The notes below the pieces were generated by a model. That model was not told the DNA's origin. It searched no databases and worked only from the letters and a program-made list of their open reading frames with translations. From assembly GCA_964414425.1 (NCBI GenBank), contig CAYPWL010000023.1, positions 1 to 57,449 of the forward strand: a stretch of DNA of 57,449 nucleotides, written 5' to 3'. How positions within the stretch are numbered: the stretch's first letter is position 1; the number at the start of each line of letters is the position of its first letter. Both the position numbers and the translations under genes were made by a program. This DNA comes from GYS-P2D sp964414425 (GTDB taxonomy: Bacteria > Bacteroidota > Bacteroidia > Chitinophagales > Saprospiraceae). This document shows positions 26,423-35,826 of the stretch, piece by piece.

Positions 26423-26463
26423 TTGGAAGTTTGGGTATATTTATAAAAAACCCAGCAGATCCT

Positions 26464-27390
26464 ATGCACATACAGAAATGGAATTTCATTCTTCCTTATT
26501 TAGTGTGCACGCTCTGTACAATCACCTGTCTATCCCAAACAGCTTCTACCCTCCAACTTGTCCCTGGCACAAAGAACATTTATACCGATGGGACTACGCA
26601 GGGTAAATTTCACAAATTCGAATATGTATTCTTGGCAGAATGGGATCAGGCTGAGACATTTTACAAGTTTAACAGAAATCGTAAAACTCAGCGCTGGGTG
26701 AACTATATCTCCAGTGCAATAGTAGTAGGAGGCCTCATTGATGGCTTGAGAGATGCAGACCAAGGGAATGATGTATTTTTCAATAGACTTGGCACCCAAG
26801 TACGCAATGCAATTCTGGTTGGTGGCATCGGTAATCTATTTACCGGTATAAATAAAAAACGAGCTAAAGAAAATTTGCTTTCGTCTGAGATATATTATTC
26901 AACTCTCGAGGACCCGGATTATATTATTGTCGACACACTGATATCCAATAAACTTACTCAAGTCTCAACTAATAAGTTCATGGTAAATGGTCAGACAACA
27001 CGCCTCCATAAATTGGATTATTTATTTAGGAATAATCTGACATTAAAGGAGTCATTTGATTTATTCGAGCATTATCGAGCAAAACAAGTCAAGACAAATA
27101 CAACGGCGATTACCATAGGTGCTGTTGGTATTGCAGGTGGTATTGTTGCTGCTGGCAGCAGTGGTGACAGATATGCTGCACTTTTTGGGGCACTAGTTTT
27201 TGGAACTGGCATCGGAGCAGGTGGATTAATCGCAATTATAAATAGTGCCGATAATGGTTCTCAAAAAAAACTACATAGATCGCGATTACTATCTCAGATT
27301 GATCCATCAATGGTTTTTTCTCCTCCAATAAAGCCATCGCTAAACTTAGCATTGACTCAGAATGGTGTGGGAATGGTATATCAATTCTGA
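26464..27390 (+). CDS. Exported protein of unknown function
   Basis: I do not recognise a family. The frame opens with a GTG at 26419 overlapping the previous stop, but the ATG at 26464 is the better start because it begins a signal peptide (MHIQKWNFILPYLVC...CLSQ), giving a 308-residue precursor. The middle has the repeated layout LHKLDYLFRNN / FHKFEYVF followed by a hydrophobic Gly-rich segment (WVNYISSAIVVGGLIDGL, then TTAITIGAVGIAGGIVAAGS and AALFGALVFGTGIGAGGLIAII). The first half therefore looks like a degenerate duplication of the second: a short helix-loop unit plus a Gly-rich membrane hairpin. It is probably envelope-associated. Confidence 0.6.
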   Translation: MHIQKWNFILPYLVCTLCTITCLSQTASTLQLVPGTKNIYTDGTTQGKFHKFEYVFLAEWDQAETFYKFNRNRKTQRWVNYISSAIVVGGLIDGLRDADQGNDVFFNRLGTQVRNAILVGGIGNLFTGINKKRAKENLLSSEIYYSTLEDPDYIIVDTLISNKLTQVSTNKFMVNGQTTRLHKLDYLFRNNLTLKESFDLFEHYRAKQVKTNTTAITIGAVGIAGGIVAAGSSGDRYAALFGALVFGTGIGAGGLIAIINSADNGSQKKLHRSRLLSQIDPSMVFSPPIKPSLNLALTQNGVGMVYQF

Positions 27391-27434
27391 GTTCTCAAAA
27401 TAAGTTCACATCTTAACGAACAAATCAACTAAAC

Positions 27435-27761
27435 ATGAGCTGGATCATCGAATTCTTGATATGTGCTGCGGCATTCTTAGGAGGAGCACAATTGCTACGA
27501 GGTGTACATATAGAGAGTTATGTGCAAGCGCTTATGGTAGTAGTGGTAGTAGCAGTATTAGACATGACCTTAGGTACAGTACTGAAGATCGTAACCCTCG
27601 GCATACTCTCCTTAGGTGTATTCAACTGGTTCCTCAATGCATTACTAATACAGGTTGCCGATTGGTTCTTACCAGAATTTAAAGTCGATAATTTCTGGTG
27701 GGCACTCGGCCTTGCTGGCTTTGTAAGTATTGCAACTGGAGTAGCTGGTTACTTTATTTAG
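27435..27761 (+). CDS. Phage_holin_4_2 / YvlD-like small membrane protein
   Basis: A 108-residue protein with about four membrane segments and the superfamily-IV-holin pattern: SYVQALMVVVVVAVLDMTLGTVLKIVTLG...GVFNWFLNALLIQVADWFLPEFKVDNFWWAL. Such YvlD-type proteins are ordinary chromosomal genes of unknown role and do not imply a prophage. It is convergent with the Fic gene three bases away. Confidence 0.85.
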   Translation: MSWIIEFLICAAAFLGGAQLLRGVHIESYVQALMVVVVVAVLDMTLGTVLKIVTLGILSLGVFNWFLNALLIQVADWFLPEFKVDNFWWALGLAGFVSIATGVAGYFI

Positions 27762-27764
27762 ATT

Positions 27765-29045
27765 TTAGACTGACCCTTCCAATTTCCTTTCGATAAAACC
27801 TAAGTGCTCCTTTGTAGTAAACTTCACTATTTCTTCGCATATGTTTTGATCGAACTTTTGCCCATAATCTATTTCAGTAATAAATTCATTCCAATAGCGA
27901 TCCTCAATTAAGTAATTAAAGTCAATATTGATAACGTTTGGTACGAATGAGATTTTCAGATAGCAGTAATACCTAAAAGGCTCGACATTCTTCCTCTGGA
28001 AAATTCCAAAATCTAATCTTAACAGGATTGCATTTGGTTTGTCCTCAACTGTAAGTTCGATTTTTGGATTATACCATTTTTGAAACTGTAAGTGAGCTGA
28101 GGCATATTGACTTTGAAGTTTTTCGAGCCATACAGTCTTGAAGAACTCTACATCTTCCCTATTCCGTGTTTTCTTCTCACCCTCGCTAATTTCATTTATC
28201 CGATCATTAAGAAGCTTAAATCGCTTCTCTATATCATTGTCATCAGGTAATTGGCCCGACTTGATGGCATCAATCATCAATTGTAATGACTCCGATAATC
28301 GATCGCAGATAAACTCAATAAAAGGATCGATATCTCCAGCGTCGGCTTGTTCCAAGGTGGATAAGTAGCCTAATTTTTGGACCTCTCTGATGATAACTGG
28401 CGGAAAACCGAATTTCATTAGAATGAAATTCATCAATATTCTGACGGTTCTACCATTGCCATCGTCAAATGGATGAATCCTGATGAACCTATAATGAAAT
28501 TCTGTAGCTAATAATATAGGATTATACCCCTCCTCCGACTGTGATCGATACCAGCTGATCATATCATTCATCAGTGCTGGAGTCTCTTCTACTGAGGCAA
28601 ATCGGAAGATTTCTCCCGTTCGGGTCTTGACATGGTTATTCGAGCTTTTATACTCTCCGACTCGAACCTTTTTAGATGTTTCTGTCCCTTCTGGTGTGAT
28701 CGCACGGGTCTCATAAGGTTCTTTTAAAATCATCTTATGTAGCTCTCTAATAAAGCTTTCTGACAATTGTCGTTCACCTGTAACAATATCAAGGACCCAC
28801 TTTACCGCCTCATTATGACCAGTTATTTCAAAATGATCTTTTAGTGGTTTTCCTTGAGCTGTAATATTATGCAGGAGAAGTGCTTTCGTCTCTCCGTAAG
28901 TCAGACTATTACCTTCAATCTTGTTAGAGTGGTAGTTCCAATCCAAGCGAAATCTATCCCAAATTTCTTTTTCTAATTCGGGGTTGATTGGCCTATGATC
29001 ATCCAGCTTCTTTTTTAACCGTAATACCTGCTGAATCTTATCCAT
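27765..29045 (-). CDS. Fic domain protein (class II, self-inhibited)
   Basis: A 426-residue protein. The N-terminal inhibitory motif S40NKIEG45 matches (S/T)xxxE(G/N). The complete active-site motif H191PFDDGNGR199 lies in the central FIC domain (about 95-235). Fic proteins of this kind transfer AMP to target hydroxyls, with Glu44 blocking ATP until relieved. The last 150 residues (about 275-426) are an extra region with no family known to me. It starts 12 bases after the parC stop on the same strand, so the two are probably co-transcribed. Some bacterial Fic toxins modify GyrB and ParE, so a link to the topoisomerase is possible; I infer it only from position. Confidence 0.92.
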   Translation of the reverse strand: MDKIQQVLRLKKKLDDHRPINPELEKEIWDRFRLDWNYHSNKIEGNSLTYGETKALLLHNITAQGKPLKDHFEITGHNEAVKWVLDIVTGERQLSESFIRELHKMILKEPYETRAITPEGTETSKKVRVGEYKSSNNHVKTRTGEIFRFASVEETPALMNDMISWYRSQSEEGYNPILLATEFHYRFIRIHPFDDGNGRTVRILMNFILMKFGFPPVIIREVQKLGYLSTLEQADAGDIDPFIEFICDRLSESLQLMIDAIKSGQLPDDNDIEKRFKLLNDRINEISEGEKKTRNREDVEFFKTVWLEKLQSQYASAHLQFQKWYNPKIELTVEDKPNAILLRLDFGIFQRKNVEPFRYYCYLKISFVPNVINIDFNYLIEDRYWNEFITEIDYGQKFDQNICEEIVKFTTKEHLGFIERKLEGSV

Positions 29046-29057
29046 TAGTTAATATTA

Positions 29058-31694
29058 CTAAAAGTCCAGCTCTATCGTATCTCCTGGCTTCAGGCTATCA
29101 TCTGAATCTGACTGTTCACCTTCATCCTTTTTAGGGTCTTCCGCTTTCGGCTCTTCCTTCTTCGGCTCTACAGGCTTTGCTACTGTCTTACCCTTAGCGG
29201 ATAACACTTTAAACTCACCGAGCTTATTACCCATAGCCTTCCAGCCTTTGACATCGATGAACTCTGACAGATCTTGCTCTACCTCTTGACGCTCGCCACC
29301 AGCTTTATAGGTATAGATCACTACCGGAGGATGATCAGTTGTCGCATAAAATAGTTTGGACCCACTGGACTCTGAGATAAACTTAAAGCGCTCATTAAAA
29401 GTGTTGGTCTCTATCTGAAATCGCTTAATCATGGACCAGCCTTTATCTCCGACCCAATGGATAGCAGAGATAACGGTATCACAATTGATCTTGCTGACTT
29501 CTACCTTACCAGACATTTCAATCTTAGATCCAATCTCTGGCTCACGCAGCTCATAAGTACCGTTGCTATATAGCGCTATGATATTATCTCCCGTGTCAAA
29601 CTCTCCAAGGTATTTACCACGCTCCTCCTTGTTAAGTCTACCACTGACCTCGTCGATCCATATTTTGATAGCACCAAGGGTGGACTTTCCGATCGATACT
29701 TGTGTAATCTTTTTGACCGGATACTTCGTAATTACATTTCCGCCTGCTCCTCTGCCCTTAATAGCGAGCTCTCCAAAGTCATATTCAAAGACCTTCTTTT
29801 TGGCGCTACTCCCTGGACTCAGTTGAATCTGAACCGTCTCAGCCTCTCCGTTGGGATGTGCATTGAAGTACAACATCTTGGAGCGCTTACCTCCTTTAGT
29901 CAATTCGTATGGCTTATCTCTGGTGATCGCTGCGACATTAAATCGCTTTGCCATGGACCTGCCATTCTCTGCGTTGACATAGATCATGTTGTAGGTCGTA
30001 CGCTCATCTCCTTTCTTCCAGACTTGGGCATGTATGATGCCCTTACCTACGAAGATCTTATCTCCTATCCTGCTCACTTGGAAGGTACCATCCTTATTAA
30101 ACACGATGATATCAGCGATGTCCGAGCAGTCACAGATATACTCCTCTTTCTTAAGAGAAGTCCCTATGAAGCCTTCCTTACGATCAATGTAGAGCTTGGC
30201 ATTATTGGCCACTACTTTTGCTGCGGCTATCGTTTCAAAGCTGGCAATCTCCGTTCTACGCTCTTTGCCTTTACCATACTTTTCCAGCAGTCGCTCGAAG
30301 TAGGCTATTGCAAATGCCGTGAGATGAGCCAAGTCATGTTTCACCTGCTCCAGTTCTTCTAGAAGCTTGGTCATCGCCTCCTCGTGCTTAAACTTATTGT
30401 ACTTAGAGATTCGTCTGATTCTGATCTCTGTGAGCTTAATTAGATCCTCCTCGGTGATATCACGCATGAGTGATATGCGCCCATCTCCTGATTTAGCAGG
30501 GTCGTCTGGAGTCGCTACATATTTTCGTAGTCCTTTGTCGATAATCTTGAGGGCATCCTCAAATGACTCTGCTTCCTCGATGTCTCGATAGATCCTATTC
30601 TCGATGAATATCTTTTCGAGGGACGCCATATGCCACTTCTCCTCCAGTTCACCCTTGCGGATCTCCAGCTCTTGTCTGAGCAGTTCCTTCGTATTATCTG
30701 TAGAAATTTTAAGAATCTCTTCTACCGTAAGAAAATGCGGCTTGTTCTCAATGATTACGCATGCATTCGGCGATATAGATACTTGACAATTGGTAAATGC
30801 ATAGAGCGCATCAATCGTCATCTGTGGCGATATCCCACTGGCCAGATCGATCTGAATCTCTACATCCTTAGCCGTGTTGTCGACGATCTTTTTGATCTTG
30901 ATATGACCCTTATCATTCGCCTTTAAGACACTATCGATCATGGATGTAGTCGTCACTCCATAGGGAAGCTCCTTAATCAGAAGGGTCGACTTGTCTTTGA
31001 CTTCCACCTTGGCTCGTACTTTAATCTTGCCCCCTCTCTTACCTCCGTTATACTCTGAGACATCTACTTTTCCCCCGGTCATAAAATCTGGGTAGATCTT
31101 GACTCGCTTATCCTCTAAGATCTTGATTGAAGCCTTAATCAGCTCGATAAAATTGTGAGGCATGATCTTCGTCGAAAGTCCTACTGCGATACCTTCTACT
31201 CCTTGGGTGAGGAGCAGCGGAAACTTCATCGGTAGGTTGATCGGCTCCTTATTTCTACCGTCATAAGAAAGCTGCCATTCTGTTGTCTGCTTATTAAAGG
31301 CTACATCCAGTGCAAACTTAGTAAGGCGCGCCTCGATATATCTGGGCGCAGCAGCTGAATCCCCAGTGTTGATATCGCCCCAGTTACCCTGCGTATCTAT
31401 GAGTAAGTCCTTCTGCCCAAGATTGACCATGGCATCACCAATAGCGGCATCACCATGTGGATGATATTGCATTGTGTGACCAATGATATTAGCTACCTTA
31501 TGAAATCGCCCATCGTCCTTTTCTCTTAGGCTATAGAGAATTCTGCGCTGCACAGGCTTTAGCCCATCCTCGATAGATGGAACCGCTCGCTCTAAGATTA
31601 CATAGGATGCATAATCCAAGAAATACTCCTGATACATGCCATCGAGGGGGATAATCTTATCATCACCATCTTCCTCAACCTTGATATCACTCAT
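29058..31694 (-). CDS. parC: DNA topoisomerase IV subunit A
   Basis: A type IIA topoisomerase A subunit of 878 residues if started at the third codon of the frame (31694, MSDIKVEE), otherwise 880. The catalytic tyrosine is in AAAPRYIEARLT (about residue 119), after YHPHGDAAIGDAMV and the DGLKPVQRR loop. The C-terminal third holds beta-pinwheel blades, then an acidic, low-complexity Pro/Lys/Glu tail. The GyrA-box motif is absent, which favours ParC over GyrA. At the place of GyrA Ser83 there is Ala, with Asp four residues on. The partner parE is not in the window. A Fic gene follows after 12 bases. Confidence 0.93.
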   Translation of the reverse strand: MSDIKVEEDGDDKIIPLDGMYQEYFLDYASYVILERAVPSIEDGLKPVQRRILYSLREKDDGRFHKVANIIGHTMQYHPHGDAAIGDAMVNLGQKDLLIDTQGNWGDINTGDSAAAPRYIEARLTKFALDVAFNKQTTEWQLSYDGRNKEPINLPMKFPLLLTQGVEGIAVGLSTKIMPHNFIELIKASIKILEDKRVKIYPDFMTGGKVDVSEYNGGKRGGKIKVRAKVEVKDKSTLLIKELPYGVTTTSMIDSVLKANDKGHIKIKKIVDNTAKDVEIQIDLASGISPQMTIDALYAFTNCQVSISPNACVIIENKPHFLTVEEILKISTDNTKELLRQELEIRKGELEEKWHMASLEKIFIENRIYRDIEEAESFEDALKIIDKGLRKYVATPDDPAKSGDGRISLMRDITEEDLIKLTEIRIRRISKYNKFKHEEAMTKLLEELEQVKHDLAHLTAFAIAYFERLLEKYGKGKERRTEIASFETIAAAKVVANNAKLYIDRKEGFIGTSLKKEEYICDCSDIADIIVFNKDGTFQVSRIGDKIFVGKGIIHAQVWKKGDERTTYNMIYVNAENGRSMAKRFNVAAITRDKPYELTKGGKRSKMLYFNAHPNGEAETVQIQLSPGSSAKKKVFEYDFGELAIKGRGAGGNVITKYPVKKITQVSIGKSTLGAIKIWIDEVSGRLNKEERGKYLGEFDTGDNIIALYSNGTYELREPEIGSKIEMSGKVEVSKINCDTVISAIHWVGDKGWSMIKRFQIETNTFNERFKFISESSGSKLFYATTDHPPVVIYTYKAGGERQEVEQDLSEFIDVKGWKAMGNKLGEFKVLSAKGKTVAKPVEPKKEEPKAEDPKKDEGEQSDSDDSLKPGDTIELDF

Positions 31695-31923
31695 AACCAC
31701 TGATTAGTACACAAAAATACATAATTGAAAAAGATTATATGATCTGTAGTTGGCGCATATTACTCAACCAAAATTTTCATCAGCACAGCGTATGATAACA
31801 GCGAAATAGGCCTACCTAAAAGTTAAATAAATGGTAAGGTGGTATAATGTTAGTTTAGCGGACAATCATACACCGAACAAACAAGTTTACTATTGTTTAA
31901 TACAACAACAAATACTCAATAAC

Positions 31924-32373
31924 ATGAAAAATTTACAAATTCTTACCATAATACTTTTATCCACACTCCTACTGGCTACATCATGCAGTGACGATGATGA
32001 CATAGTGCTCTCTGGAACTTATGAGGCGACTTCTCTCGATGTAGATTGTCCAAATGGAGATGATAGTTTCAACACTTCTGCTACTGCCACTGAGGACCTC
32101 TGTCTCCTGGTCGCTGGTGTCAAGACGACAGCAGTAGTAAGATTTGTATTTACAGGACAGAATTATACCACCTTCTTCATTCAAACTGATCTCGCTGGAA
32201 ATACCACCACGATCGAAGAGTCAGGAACATTCGATCTAAATGACCCGAACAGTAGAGTAAACATAATCGGTATCGCAGGTGAAGTAAGCGCTTCCAATGG
32301 AGGTGATAGAATCACATTTGAAGGTGTCAATGGTGACGGATGTGATGTTACACTCGAGCTATCTCGTGGATAA
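31924..32373 (+). CDS. Small lipoprotein of unknown function
   Basis: A 149-residue lipoprotein. The frame opens at 31831, but the ATG at 31924 begins a clear lipoprotein signal (MKNLQILTIILLSTLLLATSC, lipid Cys21). The mature part is a beta-rich domain of about 125 residues with several Cys and Asp (LDVDCPNGDDSF, GDGCDVTLEL), like the lipocalin-like lipoproteins common in Bacteroidota, but I cannot name a family. It is followed by a strong terminator and is divergent from parC, so it appears monocistronic. Confidence 0.75.
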   Translation: MKNLQILTIILLSTLLLATSCSDDDDIVLSGTYEATSLDVDCPNGDDSFNTSATATEDLCLLVAGVKTTAVVRFVFTGQNYTTFFIQTDLAGNTTTIEESGTFDLNDPNSRVNIIGIAGEVSASNGGDRITFEGVNGDGCDVTLELSRG

Positions 32374-32403
32374 TTGATCAATCCATTTTGCAAAAAAATT
32401 TAT

Positions 32404-32436
32404 AAGGGTTGTCTCACTTGAGACAGCCCTTTTTTG
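32404..32436 (+). terminator. Intrinsic terminator
   Basis: A 12-bp stem AAGGGTTGTCTC (32404-32415) / GAGACAGCCCTT (32420-32431), with one T-G pair, has an ACTT loop and a following run of T, 31 bases after the lipoprotein stop. It ends that gene before the aminotransferase frame. Confidence 0.9.
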
Positions 32437-32463
32437 GTTAAAATGGGATATATTGACTACCTT

Positions 32464-33693
32464 ATGAATCGTCGCACTATACTCAGACAATTGCCCTTCT
32501 TAGCTGGCATACCAACTGTCTTGTCTGAGCTGAACTTCTCCACGTTAGATCATAACCAAATGGACTGGGATCGAGTTAAACAAGCCTTTCCAATTAGCAG
32601 TTGGGAAAAGCTGCATCTGAATTCTGGTAGTGCAGGCGTCATGCCCATTCCCGTGCAGGACTATGTGATCGAAGCCATCAATTATATGAACCGCAAGGCA
32701 CCCTATGAAGTGTGGAACGAGTGGCAAGAGATCAAGCAAAGCAACCTACTGCGGTTACGAGAAATGCTCGGTGCTCCTGAGCGATCGATACAGGTCGTAC
32801 GCAATACTACTGAGGCGCTGAATATGATCATCACGGGCCTTCAACTCAATAGCAAGGATGAAATCATCATCAGTAATAATGCCTATCCATTCGCTGTTAA
32901 CGCATGGCTTAATAGAGCACAGCGAGATGACCTAAACATCAAAAAAATCGAATATATCCTACCTCTGAGTGATGATAAGATCATCCAACAGTACAAGGCT
33001 GCTATCACTCCTCAAACCAGAGTTATTCATATCACCCATATGACCCACCAGCAGGGGCATATCCAACCTGTTGAGAAGCTCATTAAGTTGGCACGTCAGC
33101 ACAATATCAAAGTTGTCGTCGATGGGGCTCATTGCGTAGGACAAATACCCTTAGACTTGATCAAGTCCGATATGGATTACTATGCCAGTAGCTTACACAA
33201 GTGGCTCAATGCCCCACATGGTACTGGCTTAATCTATGTTAGACCTGAGTTAGTGGGTAGCCTGTATAATCATCCCTCATCTTATCCTGAAGCCACTGAT
33301 CAGATCGAGAAGTTCGAGCATATCGGAACCCGCGCTTTTCATCAAGAGATCGGAATACATGCAGCCTTAGACTTCCACGACAACATCGGATTAATCAATA
33401 AGATGGAGCGCCTCCAATCGCTCAAGGAATATTGGGCGGGTGCATTACAAGCTTTATCTAAGGTTCAACTCCATACTGATCTTAATGCACAATATTCGGG
33501 TGCTATTGCCACTATATCGGTTGATGGTTATAGGGCTCAACAACTCGTCAAGCTATTAGATCAAGAGTACAATATCCACATCAAAGGAGTGTCAGGAAAA
33601 TGGGGCTCTGGACTTAGGATGAGTGTTAATATCTTTCATGATTTTGCAGACATGGATCGATTTATCGCAGCCATATCAGATATTGCGGCTTAA
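32464..33693 (+). CDS. Class V aminotransferase, Tat-type leader
   Basis: A PLP enzyme of 409 residues from the ATG at 32464. That start is preferred because it opens a twin-arginine-like leader (MNRRTILRQLPFLAGIP) and because the earlier ATG (32434) lies within the terminator. The class V features are NSGSAGVMP near residue 53, Asp220 and His223 in VVDGAHCVGQ, and the PLP lysine Lys246 in SSLHKWLNAPHGTG. The closest groups are isopenicillin-N-epimerase-like and cysteine-desulfurase-like proteins. An exported PLP enzyme is unusual but known for this group in Bacteroidota. Its stop and the start of the next gene share a base (TAATG). The substrate is unknown. Confidence 0.88.
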   Translation: MNRRTILRQLPFLAGIPTVLSELNFSTLDHNQMDWDRVKQAFPISSWEKLHLNSGSAGVMPIPVQDYVIEAINYMNRKAPYEVWNEWQEIKQSNLLRLREMLGAPERSIQVVRNTTEALNMIITGLQLNSKDEIIISNNAYPFAVNAWLNRAQRDDLNIKKIEYILPLSDDKIIQQYKAAITPQTRVIHITHMTHQQGHIQPVEKLIKLARQHNIKVVVDGAHCVGQIPLDLIKSDMDYYASSLHKWLNAPHGTGLIYVRPELVGSLYNHPSSYPEATDQIEKFEHIGTRAFHQEIGIHAALDFHDNIGLINKMERLQSLKEYWAGALQALSKVQLHTDLNAQYSGAIATISVDGYRAQQLVKLLDQEYNIHIKGVSGKWGSGLRMSVNIFHDFADMDRFIAAISDIAA

Positions 33694-34508
33694 TGAATAG
33701 TATAGTCAGTTGGTTAAGTCAACGTAAGTGGATTAATGCGTTTATCCTCATCGGATATTTTGTAGCAGTTGTACTTCCGCATAAGCTTTTTGGTACTTTC
33801 TTAAATACTCAAGTATTTAAAGGTATCACGAGAGCCGAGTACAATCAGATCGTGCTTTCTTTTGCTATAGGAGTATTACTACTATTCTGCACTATCTTAT
33901 TTAGAAATATCTACCGGCACATCAATAGGAACCTGATCCTTGCGTATCTCTCCATCAACGTGATTTTCGCGGCATTAGTCATGAGATACTTATTTGTGAT
34001 TAATATCGAGGTGATCCACTATCCACAGTACGCCCTCTTTGCTTTACTCTGCTTCCCATTAATCAATAATTATCATCAGACGCTGATCTGGACAACCATA
34101 GCTGGTGCTATAGATGAGGCCTATCAATACTTTTACTTGGCACCAAAAGACACATCATATTACGACATGAATGATGTGGTCACAAACCTCATCGGGGCTG
34201 TATTTGGTTTACTGTTTTTATGGAGCTTTACTATTCCTAACAAGAACCTACAGCCCTTCTGGAATTCCAAAGGTTTCTTTGGAGTAGTTGCAATAATCAT
34301 TTTAGTCTTAGTACTCAATCTCTCAGGTATCTTGAGCATCCACCCAAGCGATGAGACGCCCTATCAACTATTACGCAAGTGGCCCAAAGGATTTTGGACC
34401 AATGCTAATCATGGTGTCACTTATCATATCATTCAACCCATAGAAGGGGCTATAGTTACACTTGGGCTATGGGGTTTATACTTTAAACTTGGGAACTCTA
34501 AAACTTAA
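33693..34508 (+). CDS. VanZ-like membrane protein
   Basis: A 271-residue protein with about six membrane segments and the VanZ-like signature: EAYQYF followed by DMNDVVTNLIGAVFGLLFL. VanZ-family proteins lower teicoplanin binding in enterococci, but most family members have no known role. Its start overlaps the aminotransferase stop (TAATG), so the two are co-expressed. Confidence 0.75.
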   Translation: MNSIVSWLSQRKWINAFILIGYFVAVVLPHKLFGTFLNTQVFKGITRAEYNQIVLSFAIGVLLLFCTILFRNIYRHINRNLILAYLSINVIFAALVMRYLFVINIEVIHYPQYALFALLCFPLINNYHQTLIWTTIAGAIDEAYQYFYLAPKDTSYYDMNDVVTNLIGAVFGLLFLWSFTIPNKNLQPFWNSKGFFGVVAIIILVLVLNLSGILSIHPSDETPYQLLRKWPKGFWTNANHGVTYHIIQPIEGAIVTLGLWGLYFKLGNSKT

Positions 34509-34545
34509 ATTTTCAAATTTTATAGCTAACTGATTTTTCTTATCA

Positions 34546-35817
34546 TTGACCAGATTTAATCATCTCGATAGAGATGAATTTTTTTTGGCATGTTTAGAAA
34601 TAAAAAACGACATCTTGAATTCTAAGTATCACGGATTAGAACAGACTTGGAGATGGTTTGGACCTAAGGACCTGGTATCACTATCTGACATCAAGCAAGC
34701 AGGAGCCACAGGTATTGTGACCGCTCTACACCATGTTCCCAATGGAGAGATCTGGTCTATTGATGAAATATTAAAAAGAAAATCTGAAATAGAATCGAAT
34801 GGCTTAAGCTGGTCGGTAGTGGAAAGTGTGCCCATCCACGAATCTATCAAAACACAGAGTGGCAATTACCTCAAGTACATCGATAACTACAAGGAAACAA
34901 TTAGAAACTTAGGTGCCTCTGGTATAGATATCATCTGTTATAACTTCATGCCTGTCTTAGATTGGACTCGAACCAACTTAGCTTATTTGCTCGAAGACGG
35001 CTCATATGCATTACGATTTCAGAAAGTGGCCTTCGCTGCATTCGAGTTATTTATACTCAATCGGCCTGGAGCTAAAGCTTCCTATAGCGCCACCGAGTAT
35101 GACGATACATTAGCATACTATAATACATTAAGTTCGTCTGAGATTGCACAGCTCAGCAATAATGTAATTGCAGGATTGCCAGGTGCAGAGGAGGGATATA
35201 CCTTAGACGAATTCAACAATATCCTGGCGACTTACGATGCTATCGGATCGACAGAATTAAAACAACATCTATTTGATTTTTTAAGGCATATCATTCCTAC
35301 TGCTGAGGAAGCAGGTGTGCTCATGTGTATCCACCCAGATGATCCTCCATTTCCAATTTTAGGATTACCTCGGATCGTCAGTACAGAACAAGACATCATG
35401 GATATCTACGGCGCAGTAGAGTCTATACATAATGGTCTCACCTTTTGTTCGGGTTCCTTAGGCGTCCGAGCGGATAATGATCTAAGCGGCATCATCCAAA
35501 GGTTAGGGGATCGAATACATTTTATCCATTTGCGCAGTACAACCAGAGATAAAAGTGGCAATTTTTACGAGGCGGATCATTTAAATGGGGATGTTGATAT
35601 GTATCAAGTAGTACTAAGTCTTATTTTAGAACAACAAAAAAGAATTAAGCATAGCCGACCAGATATCAGAATGCCGATGCGTCCTGATCATGGTCACAAA
35701 ATGCTCTCAGATATCCATACAAAAAGTAATCCTGGATATTCTGCTATCGGTCGCCTCAGGGGTCTTGCAGAATTGAGAGGGCTGGAATATGGTATTAGAA
35801 AATCACTATTAAAATAA
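34546..35817 (+). CDS. uxuA: Mannonate dehydratase, non-ATG start
   Basis: A mannonate dehydratase converting D-mannonate to 2-keto-3-deoxygluconate. The core begins LEQTWRWFGPKDLVSLSDI and continues QAGATGIVTALHHVPNGEIW. Metal and substrate residues lie in CIHPDDPPFPILGLPRI, FCSGSLGVR, IHFIHLRSTT and MRPDHGHKM. No ATG lies in frame before the core. Possible starts are TTG at 34546 (423 residues), TTG at 34585 and TTG at 34615; the last leaves a seven-residue leader before the LEQTWRW core and fits the family length best. An ATG at 34574 would be in frame only if the T8 run at 34579-34586 had nine T. It heads the hexuronate operon, with kduI nine bases downstream. Confidence 0.92.
   Translation: MTRFNHLDRDEFFLACLEIKNDILNSKYHGLEQTWRWFGPKDLVSLSDIKQAGATGIVTALHHVPNGEIWSIDEILKRKSEIESNGLSWSVVESVPIHESIKTQSGNYLKYIDNYKETIRNLGASGIDIICYNFMPVLDWTRTNLAYLLEDGSYALRFQKVAFAAFELFILNRPGAKASYSATEYDDTLAYYNTLSSSEIAQLSNNVIAGLPGAEEGYTLDEFNNILATYDAIGSTELKQHLFDFLRHIIPTAEEAGVLMCIHPDDPPFPILGLPRIVSTEQDIMDIYGAVESIHNGLTFCSGSLGVRADNDLSGIIQRLGDRIHFIHLRSTTRDKSGNFYEADHLNGDVDMYQVVLSLILEQQKRIKHSRPDIRMPMRPDHGHKMLSDIHTKSNPGYSAIGRLRGLAELRGLEYGIRKSLLK
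34579..34586 (+). repeat. T8 run near uxuA start
   Basis: Eight consecutive T within the N-terminal extension of the uxuA frame. The ATG at 34574 lies in the neighbouring frame just before it, so adding a single T would join that ATG to uxuA. Confidence 0.7.
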
Positions 35818-35826
35818 AAACATTAC

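Noticed and set aside
27435..27761. Phage holin marking a prophage remnant
   Set aside because: The holin-4_2 family is mostly ordinary chromosomal YvlD-like proteins, and the neighbours are housekeeping genes.
29700..30362. Plus-strand 220-residue frame opposite parC
   Set aside because: Lies wholly inside parC on the other strand and shows no domain; parC coding is unambiguous.
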